A stretch of DNA of 64,000 bases from an uncultured Bacteroidota bacterium (GCA_937901965.1 CALGSW010000002.1:1-64000); one strand, 5' to 3'; shown: positions 7,622-15,615, numbered from the stretch's first letter. A program made the numbers and translations. Notes: generated from the letters alone by a model not told the origin.

Positions 7622-7733
7622 TTACCAGTTGCTAAGAGGCTCTTCTTTAGTATAGAGGCCAACGAAGTTTTTAATAAGGACATCAGTTTGTTGCAAATTC
7701 CTCTGCTTTAACCTCATAATCATGGCAAATGGG

Positions 7734-8339
7734 TTATTTTATCATTGTTTTTGAGATGGATTTATCGTGGATTTTAGTAAAAAAAAGCAACATTACTACT
7801 CCACCTATTAGTGCCCAAAACATATCTGCCTGAGTATCCCATACATATCCCTGGGTTCCAAGAAAGTCTGCAGCCCCTGTAGAGGTAGCCAGAGCAACAG
7901 CCCACTCAATGAGTTCGTAAATAGCACTAAAGGCTAATGCAAAAGACAAAGCAAAAATAGAATTCCAAAATCCCTTTCCAAGGATATTTCTTCTTATCAG
8001 AAATTCACGTGCCACAAGAACCGGGGTAAATCCCTGAAAAAGGTGTCCTACCTTATCATAACTATTACGGCCTGTACCCAGAATCTCTGCAATATCCGTA
8101 AAAAGAGGTACCCTTGCGTATGTGTAGTGTCCGCCAACAAAAAGTAACAGACAGTGGAGAAATATTACAAAATAGGCAAAATCGGTAAATCTGAGTTTTT
8201 TATATGTCAGGCCGAACAGGGCAAGTGCGAGAACACCCGGAATAACTTCAGCAAACCATGTGAAATAGTCATAAGGTCCAATACCGGACCATAGAAGTAC
8301 TCCAAAAAAACCCAATAACATCAGGTAGTATCTGTTCAT
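7734..8339 (-). CDS. DUF2238 (YjdF-family) integral membrane protein
   Basis: A 201-residue protein with five or six membrane helices, matching the DUF2238 family. The recognisable features are HYTYARVPLF, the NSYDKVGHLFQGF segment, the YELIEWAVA helix and GTQGYVWDTQADM. These charged residues inside or next to membrane helices suggest an enzyme or transporter site, but no function is established. It is convergent with lrgB (112-base gap) and follows the RRM gene terminator region. It appears to be a single-gene unit. Confidence 0.8.
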   Translation of the reverse strand: MNRYYLMLLGFFGVLLWSGIGPYDYFTWFAEVIPGVLALALFGLTYKKLRFTDFAYFVIFLHCLLLFVGGHYTYARVPLFTDIAEILGTGRNSYDKVGHLFQGFTPVLVAREFLIRRNILGKGFWNSIFALSFALAFSAIYELIEWAVALATSTGAADFLGTQGYVWDTQADMFWALIGGVVMLLFFTKIHDKSISKTMIK

Positions 8340-8371
8340 ATAATTAAATATTCACTGATACAATTTTACAT

Positions 8372-8404
8372 AAAAAAAACGGTGTATCAAACTATGATAC
8401 ACCG
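8372..8404 (-). terminator. Rho-independent terminator of the RRM gene
   Basis: A perfect 10-bp stem (8395-8404 with 8380-8389) around 5 bases is followed on the minus strand by eight T residues (8372-8379). It lies 20 bases past the RRM stop codon. Confidence 0.9.
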
Positions 8405-8423
8405 TACTTTTTTCTGGTAAGAC

Positions 8424-8801
8424 TTAGTAGCTTCTCTTGCTTCCTCTGTCAAAACCACCGCCGCGGTTTCCGCCGCCGAATCCGCCACCGCGGTTTCCGC
8501 CACCGAATCCACCACCACGGTTTCCACCGCCGAATCCACCTCTGCTGCCGCCTCTGTCTTCACGAGGTTTTGCAACATTAACGGTTATAACTTTACCATC
8601 GTATTCTGCTTTGTCAAGCTCTTCAATAGCTTTTTTACCTTCCTCTTCGTTAGGCATTTCAACAAAACCGAATCCTCTTGATTTACCGGTCTCTCTGTCC
8701 ATGATTACTTTTGCAGATGAAATCTCGCCGTACTCGGCAAACAGTTCTCTAAGGTCGGCATCTTTGATAGCCCAACTTAGATTAGAAATGAAAATGTTCA
8801 T
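8424..8801 (-). CDS. RRM RNA-binding protein with Gly-rich tail
   Basis: A 125-residue RNA-binding protein. One RRM fills residues 2-78 with RNP2 (IFISNL, 3-8) and RNP1 (SRGFGFVE, 41-48). The tail contains three exact 9-residue units FGGGNRGGG (90-116), then FDRGSKRSY. The architecture is that of cyanobacterial Rbp and Bacteroidota RRM proteins, which bind RNA and are often cold- or stress-responsive. The gene stands alone between a perfect promoter (8951-8980) and a strong terminator (8372-8404). The transcript would carry a leader of about 145 bases, which suggests post-transcriptional control. Confidence 0.92.
   Translation of the reverse strand: MNIFISNLSWAIKDADLRELFAEYGEISSAKVIMDRETGKSRGFGFVEMPNEEEGKKAIEELDKAEYDGKVITVNVAKPREDRGGSRGGFGGGNRGGGFGGGNRGGGFGGGNRGGGFDRGSKRSY
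8454..8534 (-). repeat. Three tandem 27-bp coding repeats (FGGGNRGGG)
   Basis: Three in-frame 27-bp units encode the Gly-rich tail of the RRM protein. Such units can expand or contract by slippage, so the number may vary between strains. The opposite strand is open for the same reason and encodes a meaningless proline-rich frame. Confidence 0.85.
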
Positions 8802-8946
8802 TAAATAAACTAAAAATAAATAAAATAATTAAAAAGGATGGAGTCACCTGTATATATACATTATGCAAAAGTCTACTTAACGAAATTTTCTACGATTAAA
8901 GTGAGATGTTTTGAATATCTGTCAAAAGAACTAAAGGCTCCATCGG
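8802..8946 (-). promoter_or_regulatory. Long 5' leader of the RRM gene
   Basis: From the start inferred at about 8946 to the ATG at 8801 lie roughly 145 untranslated bases. The part next to the gene (8802-8840) is extremely A+T-rich, nearly all A and T. I could not draw a convincing stable hairpin by eye. A cold- or self-regulated leader is an inference. Confidence 0.45.
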
Positions 8947-8950
8947 GGGA

Positions 8951-8980
8951 CAAAGGTAATCCTATTTTTTATATTTCCAA
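8951..8980 (-). promoter_or_regulatory. Bacteroidota promoter of the RRM gene
   Basis: On the minus strand TTG (8980-8978), 19 bases, then TACCTTTG (8958-8951) match the -33 / -7 consensus exactly. Confidence 0.75.
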
Positions 8981-8991
8981 CTTTTTATGAC

Positions 8992-9022
8992 TTGACACGC
9001 ACATTAATAAGGCCTACCTTTG
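8992..9022 (+). promoter_or_regulatory. Bacteroidota promoter of the FemABX-like gene
   Basis: TTG (8992-8994), 20 bases, then TACCTTTG (9015-9022) match the consensus. Only 8 bases separate the -7 element from the ATG at 9031, so the message should have almost no leader. The -33 TTG is in frame and should not be mistaken for a start codon. Confidence 0.75.
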
Positions 9023-9030
9023 TGCCCGTT

Positions 9031-10131
9031 ATGATTAAGGATATAAAAAATAAAGAAATTGATAAGCTATTCAGAACGCCTATTATTCAGCAAACAGCTT
9101 ACTGGTCAAAAGTAAAGAGCCATTTTGGGATGGAACCGATGGCCTTTAATTTCTTAATCTCTAATGAGGATTCTTTTGAAATAAGAGATCTGGTTGTTTT
9201 TATCAAAATGGTAGACGGTGAGCATTCAATTGCCTATGTGCCATATGGCCCTGAAGCAGAACCTGAAAAAGAGAATCAAGGTGCTTTGCTTGAGAGCCTT
9301 TCTGAGATGTTAGTGCCTTATTTACCAAGTGGATGTATAATGATAAGATATGATTTGGTTTGGGAGTCTCTTTGGGCCGGTGATTCACAATTTACTACCG
9401 ATACAGGAACCTGGATGGGCCCACCATCGCATGGGGCCCAGGAGGTAAGGTTTAATTATTCTACAGAGAATGGCAATTTCAAAAAGGCACCTTCAAATAT
9501 TTTACCATCAAATACTGTAATAGTAAGTTTAAGAGAAAATACAACAGAGATTCTGGCAAGGATGAAGCCAAAAACTCGCTATAATATACACCTTTCTCAA
9601 AAGAGGGGGGTTACTGTAAGGGTGGCCGGCCTTGAATGTATGTCAATATGGTATAAATTGTATCGTGAAACAGCACGAAGAAATAATTTTTTTCTCCATT
9701 CAGAAGAGTATTTCAGAGTCGCACTTACAGAGAGAGCCTCGGACTCTCTTTCCCCCGCAGATGTCTCTCTATTGATAGCTGAATATGATTCGCTTCCGCT
9801 GGCGGCGATGTTTCTTGTTGTAACAGACAGGAGGGCAACATACCTCTACGGGGCATCCTCTTCAGATAACAGATCACTGATGGCCCCATATTCGCTTCAG
9901 TGGAGAGCAATGACAATTGCTAAAGAGAAGGGATGCACGCAGTATGATATGTTTGGTGTCTCTCCGGGCAATGATCCGTCTCATCCTATGTTTGGATTAT
10001 ACAGATTCAAAACAGGTTTTGGAGGATCATTATATCATACAATGGGTTGCTGGGACTATCCGGTTAACAGTAAGATTTACTCTCTTTATGTAGCTTCTGA
10101 GGTCAGAAATCAGGGATATCATTTGGTATAA
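9031..10131 (+). CDS. FemABX/GNAT-type aminoacyl or acyl transferase
   Basis: A 366-residue cytoplasmic protein with two GNAT-like halves of the FemABX class. Visible marks are MKPKTRYNIHLSQKRGV, the central WYKLYRETARRNNF segment, the strand PLAAMFLVVTDRRATYLYGA and the C-terminal LYRFKTGFGG. Family members add amino acids to the lipid II side chain using aminoacyl-tRNA. I start at ATG 9031 because the TTG further upstream is the -33 element of the promoter. It is a single gene, closed by a hairpin at 10138-10159. Since the MurE here is of the diaminopimelate type, a bridge-forming role is not obvious, and the true acceptor is open. Confidence 0.8.
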   Translation: MIKDIKNKEIDKLFRTPIIQQTAYWSKVKSHFGMEPMAFNFLISNEDSFEIRDLVVFIKMVDGEHSIAYVPYGPEAEPEKENQGALLESLSEMLVPYLPSGCIMIRYDLVWESLWAGDSQFTTDTGTWMGPPSHGAQEVRFNYSTENGNFKKAPSNILPSNTVIVSLRENTTEILARMKPKTRYNIHLSQKRGVTVRVAGLECMSIWYKLYRETARRNNFFLHSEEYFRVALTERASDSLSPADVSLLIAEYDSLPLAAMFLVVTDRRATYLYGASSSDNRSLMAPYSLQWRAMTIAKEKGCTQYDMFGVSPGNDPSHPMFGLYRFKTGFGGSLYHTMGCWDYPVNSKIYSLYVASEVRNQGYHLV

Positions 10132-10159
10132 AAAAAAGGCGGCAGAGAAATCTGCCGCC
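10130..10159 (-). terminator. Terminator of the serine operon
   Basis: A perfect 9-bp stem (GGCGGCAGA 10138-10146 with 10151-10159) and GAAA loop is followed on the minus strand by eight T residues (10130-10137). On the plus strand a T-run comes only 12 bases later (10172-10177), so it may also stop the FemABX-like transcript. Confidence 0.88.
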
Positions 10160-10177
10160 CATCTGTTAAAGTTTTTT

Positions 10178-11419
10178 CTAGCTTAATTTGTGAATTGCAA
10201 GTCCGCTTCTGAGTTTTGGCTCAAACCATGTTGTTTTGGGAGGCATGATATTGCCTGTATCCGCAATGTCAATGAGTTGCCTCATTGAAACCGGATAGAG
10301 GGCAAAGGCAGCAGCCATCTCTCCTGAATCTACCCTTCTGCTGAGTTCTGCAAGACCTCTTATTCCGCCTACAAAATCAATTCTCTTTGAAGTTCTCAGA
10401 TCTTTAATATCTAGTATTTTGTCAAATACAAGATTTGAAAGGACAGTGACATCAAGAACACCAATAGGATCATTGTCATTGTATCTTCCTTCACGTGCTG
10501 TTATAGAAAACCACTTCTTGTCAATGTACATAGAGAAGTTGTGTAATCCTGAAGGCGTATAGATACCCGCGCCCATCTCTTTAACAATGAAATCCTCGTC
10601 AAGCCTCTTTAAAAAGTCCTGAACAGACATTCCATTAAGATCTTTCACTACCCTATTGTAGTCAATAATTTTCAGGTGACTCTCTGGAAATACAACAGCC
10701 ATGAAATAATTATACTCCTCCTCTCCGGTGTGGTCAGGATTATTTTTTCTCTTCTCTTCTCCCACAAGTGCGGCAGCTGCAGTGCGGTGATGTCCGTCGG
10801 CTACATAAAATGCAGGAATTGAAGCAAAAATCTTTGTAATCCTGTTGTTTGTATTGTCATCCTCAATTGTCCAAAAGTGATGTCCAAAACCATCTTCTGC
10901 AACAAAATCATAATCAGCAGATTTGCCTTTCACAATATTGTCAACTATTTCGTTAATCTCTTTGTTGTCCGGATATGCAAAGAATACGGGTTCAATGTTC
11001 GCATCCTGGATGCGAACGTGAATCATCCTGTCCTCCTCCTTATCCTTCCTTGTCAATTCGTGTTTTTTTATTTTACCGGTAAGGTAATCCTGAACATTAG
11101 CACCAACAACAAGTCCATACTGAGTACGCCCCTCCATTGTCTGTGCATAAACGTAGTACATCTCTTTTGAATCCTGAACAAGCCAGCCTCTCTCTTGCCA
11201 AAGTCTGAAATTTTCTACGGCTTTGTCATAAGCTTGCTGAGTATGCTCATCTATAATCGGATTAAAATCAATCTCAGGTTTAGTAATATGGAGAAGAGAC
11301 TTCTCTCCGGCTTCAGCTTTGGCCTCTACTGAATTTAATACATCATAAGGGCGTGCAGCTACCTCTGTGACAATCTCTTTAGGAGGTCTTACAGCTGCAA
11401 ATGGTTTAACTTTTACCAT
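10178..11419 (-). CDS. DUF1015 protein, serine-operon member
   Basis: A 413-residue soluble protein of family DUF1015. The most telling motif is ADGHHRTAAA (residues 207-216), resembling the GHHR motif of ParB/SerK-type nucleotide-using enzymes. It starts 22 bases after serA and ends the serC-serA operon, where a phosphoserine phosphatase (serB) would be expected; no serB is present in the window. I recall genetic work linking DUF1015 to serine synthesis, but cannot cite it here. A role in the serine pathway is therefore inference from position plus motif. The alternative is an unrelated housekeeping function. Confidence 0.8.
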   Translation of the reverse strand: MVKVKPFAAVRPPKEIVTEVAARPYDVLNSVEAKAEAGEKSLLHITKPEIDFNPIIDEHTQQAYDKAVENFRLWQERGWLVQDSKEMYYVYAQTMEGRTQYGLVVGANVQDYLTGKIKKHELTRKDKEEDRMIHVRIQDANIEPVFFAYPDNKEINEIVDNIVKGKSADYDFVAEDGFGHHFWTIEDDNTNNRITKIFASIPAFYVADGHHRTAAAALVGEEKRKNNPDHTGEEEYNYFMAVVFPESHLKIIDYNRVVKDLNGMSVQDFLKRLDEDFIVKEMGAGIYTPSGLHNFSMYIDKKWFSITAREGRYNDNDPIGVLDVTVLSNLVFDKILDIKDLRTSKRIDFVGGIRGLAELSRRVDSGEMAAAFALYPVSMRQLIDIADTGNIMPPKTTWFEPKLRSGLAIHKLS

Positions 11420-11441
11420 CTGTATAGTTTAATTTTCGTTA

Positions 11442-12362
11442 TTACTTGTTTACCTGGAAAGTTCTGTCTCCGGTTGCAAAAAATTTCACAATCTGGTTTG
11501 CCGATGCCAGTCCTGCGTTTATATTTGCTTCAGCAGTCTCTGCACCCATCTTTTTTGGTGTTGCAAATACTCTTCCTGCAAATTTTTCATTAAGTAAAGC
11601 CTGGTTGTCAGCAGCTATGTCTGTAACATATTTCAAGTCTGGTCTTTGTTCCAGAATTGCAACCAACTCATCTTCGTTAATAACCTCTTTTCTGGCTGTA
11701 TTAACCAGACATGCTCCTTTTGGCATTCGGGACATAAGAGCTGTCCCTACAGATTTTTTTGTTTCAGCTGTAGCAGGAATATGTAGTGACAAGAAGTTGG
11801 ACTTCTCATAAAGCTCTTCAATTGTTGCCACAGGAGTAACACCATCTGCCTTGATTTTTTCTGAGTTAACAAAAGGATCAAAAGCTATAACATTCATTCC
11901 AAATCCTTTGGCAAGTCCGGCAACAAGTCTTCCAACATTGCCATAGGCGTGAATCCCTATTGTTTTGCCTTTTAATTCACTACCGGTTCCTGATGTAAAA
12001 CAGTTACGTGAGATGTAAATCATCATTCCAATTGCAAGTTCTGCAACTGCATTTGAATTCTGGCCGGGTGTGTTCATAGCCACTACGCCTTTTGATGAGC
12101 AGGCAGCAAGATCAAGATTATCATATCCGGCACCGGCTCTAACCACTATTTTAAGATTCTTTGCAGCCTCAACCACTTCCGCTGTTACCTTGTCTGAGCG
12201 GACAATCATTGCATCAGCATCAGCAGCTGCAGAAATCAGCTCCTGAGGTGTTGTGTATTTTTCCAGCAGAGCCAGAGTGTGCCCGGCTCCCTCAACTATA
12301 TTCCTTATTCCGTCAACCGCTGCTTTTGCAAACGGTTTATCTGTAGCTACCAGTACTTTCAT
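11442..12362 (-). CDS. serA: D-3-phosphoglycerate dehydrogenase, short form
   Basis: A 306-residue NAD-dependent dehydrogenase that oxidises 3-phosphoglycerate to 3-phosphohydroxypyruvate, the first step of serine synthesis. It has only the two Rossmann-like domains and lacks the C-terminal ACT domain that gives serine feedback in E. coli. NAD-loop residues HAYGNVGR are at 138-145, and NTARKEVI (Arg224) is present. The usual catalytic His of TPHxGxxT is replaced: here the segment reads TPKKMGAET (268-276). The usual Glu motif is also not recognisable around residues 248-254. The gene starts 16 bases after serC in the same operon. Confidence 0.9.
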   Translation of the reverse strand: MKVLVATDKPFAKAAVDGIRNIVEGAGHTLALLEKYTTPQELISAAADADAMIVRSDKVTAEVVEAAKNLKIVVRAGAGYDNLDLAACSSKGVVAMNTPGQNSNAVAELAIGMMIYISRNCFTSGTGSELKGKTIGIHAYGNVGRLVAGLAKGFGMNVIAFDPFVNSEKIKADGVTPVATIEELYEKSNFLSLHIPATAETKKSVGTALMSRMPKGACLVNTARKEVINEDELVAILEQRPDLKYVTDIAADNQALLNEKFAGRVFATPKKMGAETAEANINAGLASANQIVKFFATGDRTFQVNK

Positions 12363-12378
12363 TACTTTTTAATTTTAA

Positions 12379-13452
12379 TTAAGCATTTAGTTTCTCAAAC
12401 TCCTGCATGCACTCTACCAGAGCTTTAATACTCTCAACAGGACATGCATTATATGTAGATGCACGGAATCCTCCAACAGAACGGTGTCCTTTAATACCTA
12501 CCATTCCTCTCTCTTTTGCAAATGACATGAAAGCCTCTTCTTTGTCTTTATATTCATCGGCCATCACAAAACATATGTTCATCAGTGAACGATCTTCAAC
12601 CGCAGCAGTCCCCACAAACATTCTGTTCCTGTCAATTTCATTATAAAGAAGTGCAGCTTTCTCCTCATTGTGTTTTTTCATAGCTGCAAGACCACCATTT
12701 GCTTTAACCCATTTCAATGTCTCATTCATTACGAAAATTGAGAATACCGGTGGGGTGTTGAACATTGATGCCTCTTTGATATGTGTTCTGTAATCCAGCA
12801 TTGTAGGGAGGTAGCGGCTTACTTTACCTAAAATATCCTCTCTCACAATAACAAAAGTTACACCAGCAGGGCCCACATTTTTCTGAGCACCACCATAAAT
12901 AAGAGCATATTTACTTACGTCAACGGGGCGGCTCATTATGTCTGAAGACATATCAGCAACAAGATTAACAGGACAGTTCATATCCTCTTTTATCTCTGTT
13001 CCGTAAATAGTATTGTTTGTTGTGATATGGAAATAATCAAGATCAGCCGGTATCTCATATCCCTTAGGGATGTAACTGAAATTTTTGTCTTTTGAAGATG
13101 CTATTGCAACAGCATTTCCTAATCCTTTTGCCTCTGCAAGGGCTTTCTTTGCCCAAACACCGGTTTCAAGGTAGCCTGCCTTATTTTCAAGAAGATTCAT
13201 TGCAACATAAAGAAATTGCATGCTAGCTCCTCCACCCAGGAATAGTACATGATAACCTTCAGGTATGTTCAGTAACTCTTTCCACAGTGAACGACACTCT
13301 TCCATAACGGCTTCCCACTCTTTTGATCTGTGAGATACCTCTATAACAGACATGCCAGAACCTTTAAAATCTTTAAGGGCGTCAATTGCAGCCTGAACTG
13401 CCGGTCTTGGCAGAACACATGGTCCTGCATTGAAATTATGAGCGACTTTCAT
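12379..13452 (-). CDS. serC: Phosphoserine aminotransferase
   Basis: A 357-residue PLP enzyme that converts 3-phosphohydroxypyruvate plus glutamate to phosphoserine; it can also serve pyridoxal synthesis. It begins with HNFNAGPCVLP, typical of SerC. The substrate loop EVSHRSKEW is at residues 38-46, and the PLP lysine is Lys191 in YGGAQKNVGPAG. Length and start (ATG) are standard. It is the first gene of the operon serC-serA-DUF1015, read from a promoter with perfect consensus (13489-13518) and a leader of about 30 bases. Confidence 0.95.
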   Translation of the reverse strand: MKVAHNFNAGPCVLPRPAVQAAIDALKDFKGSGMSVIEVSHRSKEWEAVMEECRSLWKELLNIPEGYHVLFLGGGASMQFLYVAMNLLENKAGYLETGVWAKKALAEAKGLGNAVAIASSKDKNFSYIPKGYEIPADLDYFHITTNNTIYGTEIKEDMNCPVNLVADMSSDIMSRPVDVSKYALIYGGAQKNVGPAGVTFVIVREDILGKVSRYLPTMLDYRTHIKEASMFNTPPVFSIFVMNETLKWVKANGGLAAMKKHNEEKAALLYNEIDRNRMFVGTAAVEDRSLMNICFVMADEYKDKEEAFMSFAKERGMVGIKGHRSVGGFRASTYNACPVESIKALVECMQEFEKLNA

Positions 13453-13488
13453 GATAAAATATTTTTAATAATTATGGTATTCTTGCTT

Positions 13489-13518
13489 CAAAGGTAACTC
13501 AAAAAATACGAATCCCAA
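13489..13518 (-). promoter_or_regulatory. Promoter of the serine operon
   Basis: On the minus strand TTG (13518-13516), 19 bases, then TACCTTTG (13496-13489) match the -33 / -7 consensus exactly. Confidence 0.75.
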
Positions 13519-13523
13519 ATAAT

Positions 13524-13546
13524 AATTGGCCATAAATGGCTTAATT
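13524..13546 (-). terminator. Weak hairpin after pyrI, possible terminator
   Basis: AATT-GCCAT...ATGGC-AATT forms a short interrupted stem, followed on the minus strand by a T-rich stretch. It lies between the pyrI stop and the serC promoter, so a terminator is plausible but weak. Confidence 0.35.
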
Positions 13547-13558
13547 GTTAGGCTGAGG

Positions 13559-14023
13559 TTAGTAATTGCTAATAATTTTTAAGTTTTTTTCATCAGTTAC
13601 TTTTTCACAGTATCTGCAAATTAATTTGAGTTCAGGTGAGGATGACAATGTTACAAAAGAGGTTTCAACATCCTGATGATTTGTTATACATGCAGGATTC
13701 ATACATTTGGCTATGCTCCTGATTTCATGCGGAACTGAGAGAACGCGTTTTTCTACTACTTCAAAATTATGTATAATGTTAATTTTTGCCTGCGGAGCAA
13801 TCAGTGCTATTCTGTTTATATCCTTATCTTCAAAATATTTGTCAGATATTTTTACAATAGCTTTCTTACCAAGTAATTTGCTGTCAAGATTTGTCCCAAA
13901 AGTTATCTGATTTGAGATTTTGCTAAGCCCGAGAATGTCTATAACCTTGAAAAGCTGGTCTGCCGGGATGTGGTCTAATACTGTCCCGTCCTTTATTGCG
14001 CTTACCTTAAGATGTTTTTCCAT
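13559..14023 (-). CDS. pyrI: Aspartate carbamoyltransferase regulatory subunit
   Basis: A 154-residue regulatory chain that binds nucleotides and assembles with PyrB into the allosteric first enzyme of pyrimidine synthesis. The N-terminal allosteric domain begins KHLKVSAIKDGTVLDHI. The C-terminal zinc domain has four cysteines (107, 112, 136, 139 in CMNPAC and CRYC). I choose the ATG at 14023, 22 bases after the pyrB stop; an in-frame TTG at 14065 would overlap pyrB and adds residues absent from relatives. It is co-transcribed with pyrB. Confidence 0.93.
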   Translation of the reverse strand: MEKHLKVSAIKDGTVLDHIPADQLFKVIDILGLSKISNQITFGTNLDSKLLGKKAIVKISDKYFEDKDINRIALIAPQAKINIIHNFEVVEKRVLSVPHEIRSIAKCMNPACITNHQDVETSFVTLSSSPELKLICRYCEKVTDEKNLKIISNY

Positions 14024-14045
14024 AGTTGCCAATGTGGTTTTGTTT

Positions 14046-14957
14046 TTAATAATCTTTTCTGCCAAGCAACATAGTGATTATTGCCATTCTTGTATATACT
14101 CCGTTCCCTGCCTGTTCAAAATAGTATGCATGCTCACTACTGTCTACATCTTGATGAATCTCATTTATACGCGGAAGAGGATGAAGAATTTTCATGTTAG
14201 GTTTGGCCGACTCAACCATGTGTCTCCTAAGGCTGTATATATTCTTTACTCTTTCATATTCAATAGCATCTGTAAATCTCTCCCTCTGAACCCTTGTCAT
14301 ATAAACAATATCCATGTCTTCAATTCCCTCCTCCAGATTTTCACTCTCCTCAAAAGGGATATTGTTTAGCCGAAGCTGTTCTTTATACTCTTCAGGCATT
14401 TTGAGTTCCGGAGGTGCAGTAAACCTGAACTGCGGCTTAAAATGGCTCATTGCCTGCAGGAGAGAGTGTACCGTTCTTCCGTACTTGAGGTCTCCCACCA
14501 GATTAATTTTCAGGTTTTCAAGCCTGCCTTGGGTTTTCAAAATTGAATAAAGATCAAGGAGTGTTTGGGATGGGTGCTGATTGGCACCGTCTCCGGCATT
14601 TATAACAGGAACAGACGATACTTCAGACGCATATCTGGCACTCCCTTCAAGAGGATGTCTTATTATTATCAGATCAGCATAATTTGATACCATTTTTATA
14701 GTATCTTTTAGCGTCTCCCCTTTAATGACGCTGGTATTTCCTGCATCAGAAAATCCGATGATTCTGGCTCCCAGTCTGTTTGCGGCAGTCTCAAAACTTA
14801 GTCTTGTCCTGGTTGATGGCTCAAAGAACAAACTTGCAATAACTTTGTCGCCGAATATGGCGTCAGATTTTCTCTCTTCAAAATTTGCCGCAAGGGACAA
14901 AACATTTAAAATCTCCTCCTTTGAGAAGTCGTGAATGGAGATGAGGTGTTTAGACAT
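14046..14957 (-). CDS. pyrB: Aspartate carbamoyltransferase catalytic subunit
   Basis: A 303-residue catalytic chain that joins carbamoyl phosphate and aspartate to carbamoyl-aspartate. The carbamoyl-phosphate motif FFEPSTRTR (44-52) is intact, as are the HPSQTLLDL and MTRVQRERF segments. Length is as in E. coli. It starts three bases after the stop of the YigZ-family gene and is followed by pyrI, so catalytic and regulatory chains come from one message. Confidence 0.96.
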   Translation of the reverse strand: MSKHLISIHDFSKEEILNVLSLAANFEERKSDAIFGDKVIASLFFEPSTRTRLSFETAANRLGARIIGFSDAGNTSVIKGETLKDTIKMVSNYADLIIIRHPLEGSARYASEVSSVPVINAGDGANQHPSQTLLDLYSILKTQGRLENLKINLVGDLKYGRTVHSLLQAMSHFKPQFRFTAPPELKMPEEYKEQLRLNNIPFEESENLEEGIEDMDIVYMTRVQRERFTDAIEYERVKNIYSLRRHMVESAKPNMKILHPLPRINEIHQDVDSSEHAYYFEQAGNGVYTRMAIITMLLGRKDY

Positions 14958-14960
14958 ATA

Positions 14961-15566
14961 TTATTCAATCTTATTGGAAATAGTTTCAAGCTCAGTGCAG
15001 AATCTTTCGTAATCTCCTCTTCTGATATTTACTGATATTCTGCATATATTGTCAAATTCCTGATTAATAATTTCAGCAGAATAATCCTTAATCAATTTCA
15101 TTATTCCGTTCATCTGAATATAATCATAAGTAAATGTAACCATCTTTACTGCAATTTTCTCTACAATCTCTCCGTTTTCAATTGCACTTGAAGCGGCACT
15201 TCTGTATGCTCTTATCAGGCCGGGAACTCCCAGCTTAGTCCCCCCAAAATACCGCACCACAATAATGAGGATGTCACTTAACTGAAATGAGAGCAGTTGT
15301 CCCAGTATCGGCTTCCCTGCAGATGATGATGGCTCTCCATCGTCATTGGCTCGCCATGACTCACCTTCCGGCCCAAGTCTGTAAGCATAACAGTGATGTC
15401 TGGCATCGTGATACTCTTTCTTTATTGTTGCTATAATCTCCTTTATATCCTCTTCATTTGTGACCGGATATGCAAATGAAATAAATTTGCTACCAAGCTC
15501 TTTATAGATGCCCGTGGTTGGCTTTGCGATTGATTTATATGAATCCGAGGAGTTTATGTCGTCCAT
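14961..15566 (-). CDS. YigZ/IMPACT-family protein
   Basis: A 201-residue protein of the UPF0029 (YigZ/IMPACT) family. The N-terminal domain has KFISFAYPV, the HHCYAYRLG motif and DDGEPSSSAGKPIL, then VRYFGGTKLGVPGL, all hallmarks. The smaller C-terminal ferredoxin-like domain follows from about residue 135. The biochemical role in bacteria is not settled; eukaryotic IMPACT regulates translation. It sits directly before pyrB on the same strand with a 3-base gap, which puts it in the pyrimidine operon without explaining why. Confidence 0.9.
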   Translation of the reverse strand: MDDINSSDSYKSIAKPTTGIYKELGSKFISFAYPVTNEEDIKEIIATIKKEYHDARHHCYAYRLGPEGESWRANDDGEPSSSAGKPILGQLLSFQLSDILIIVVRYFGGTKLGVPGLIRAYRSAASSAIENGEIVEKIAVKMVTFTYDYIQMNGIMKLIKDYSAEIINQEFDNICRISVNIRRGDYERFCTELETISNKIE

Positions 15567-15607
15567 TGAGTCTTGGGAACCGTTTCGTAAAATTAGCCCC
15601 TTTTTAC

Positions 15608-15615
15608 TAATTTTG
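15608..15615 (+). promoter_or_regulatory. Putative -7 element of the LuxC-like/miaA operon
   Basis: TAATTTTG fits TAnnTTTG and ends only 4 bases before the ATG at 15620. The -33 region holds TTTCG rather than a clean TTG. If used, the mRNA is leaderless or nearly so. Confidence 0.45.

Noticed and set aside
8437..8808. Proline-rich open frame opposite the RRM gene
   Set aside because: It is an artefact of the Gly-rich 27-bp repeats read on the opposite strand; the RRM frame has a promoter, terminator and intact domain.
8992..9030. TTG start that would add 13 residues to the FemABX-like protein
   Set aside because: That TTG is the -33 element of the promoter, and the -7 element lies inside the extra region, so it cannot be translated from this promoter.
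14024..14065. TTG start for PyrI
   Set aside because: It overlaps pyrB and adds 14 residues absent from known PyrI; the ATG at 14023 gives the canonical N-terminus.
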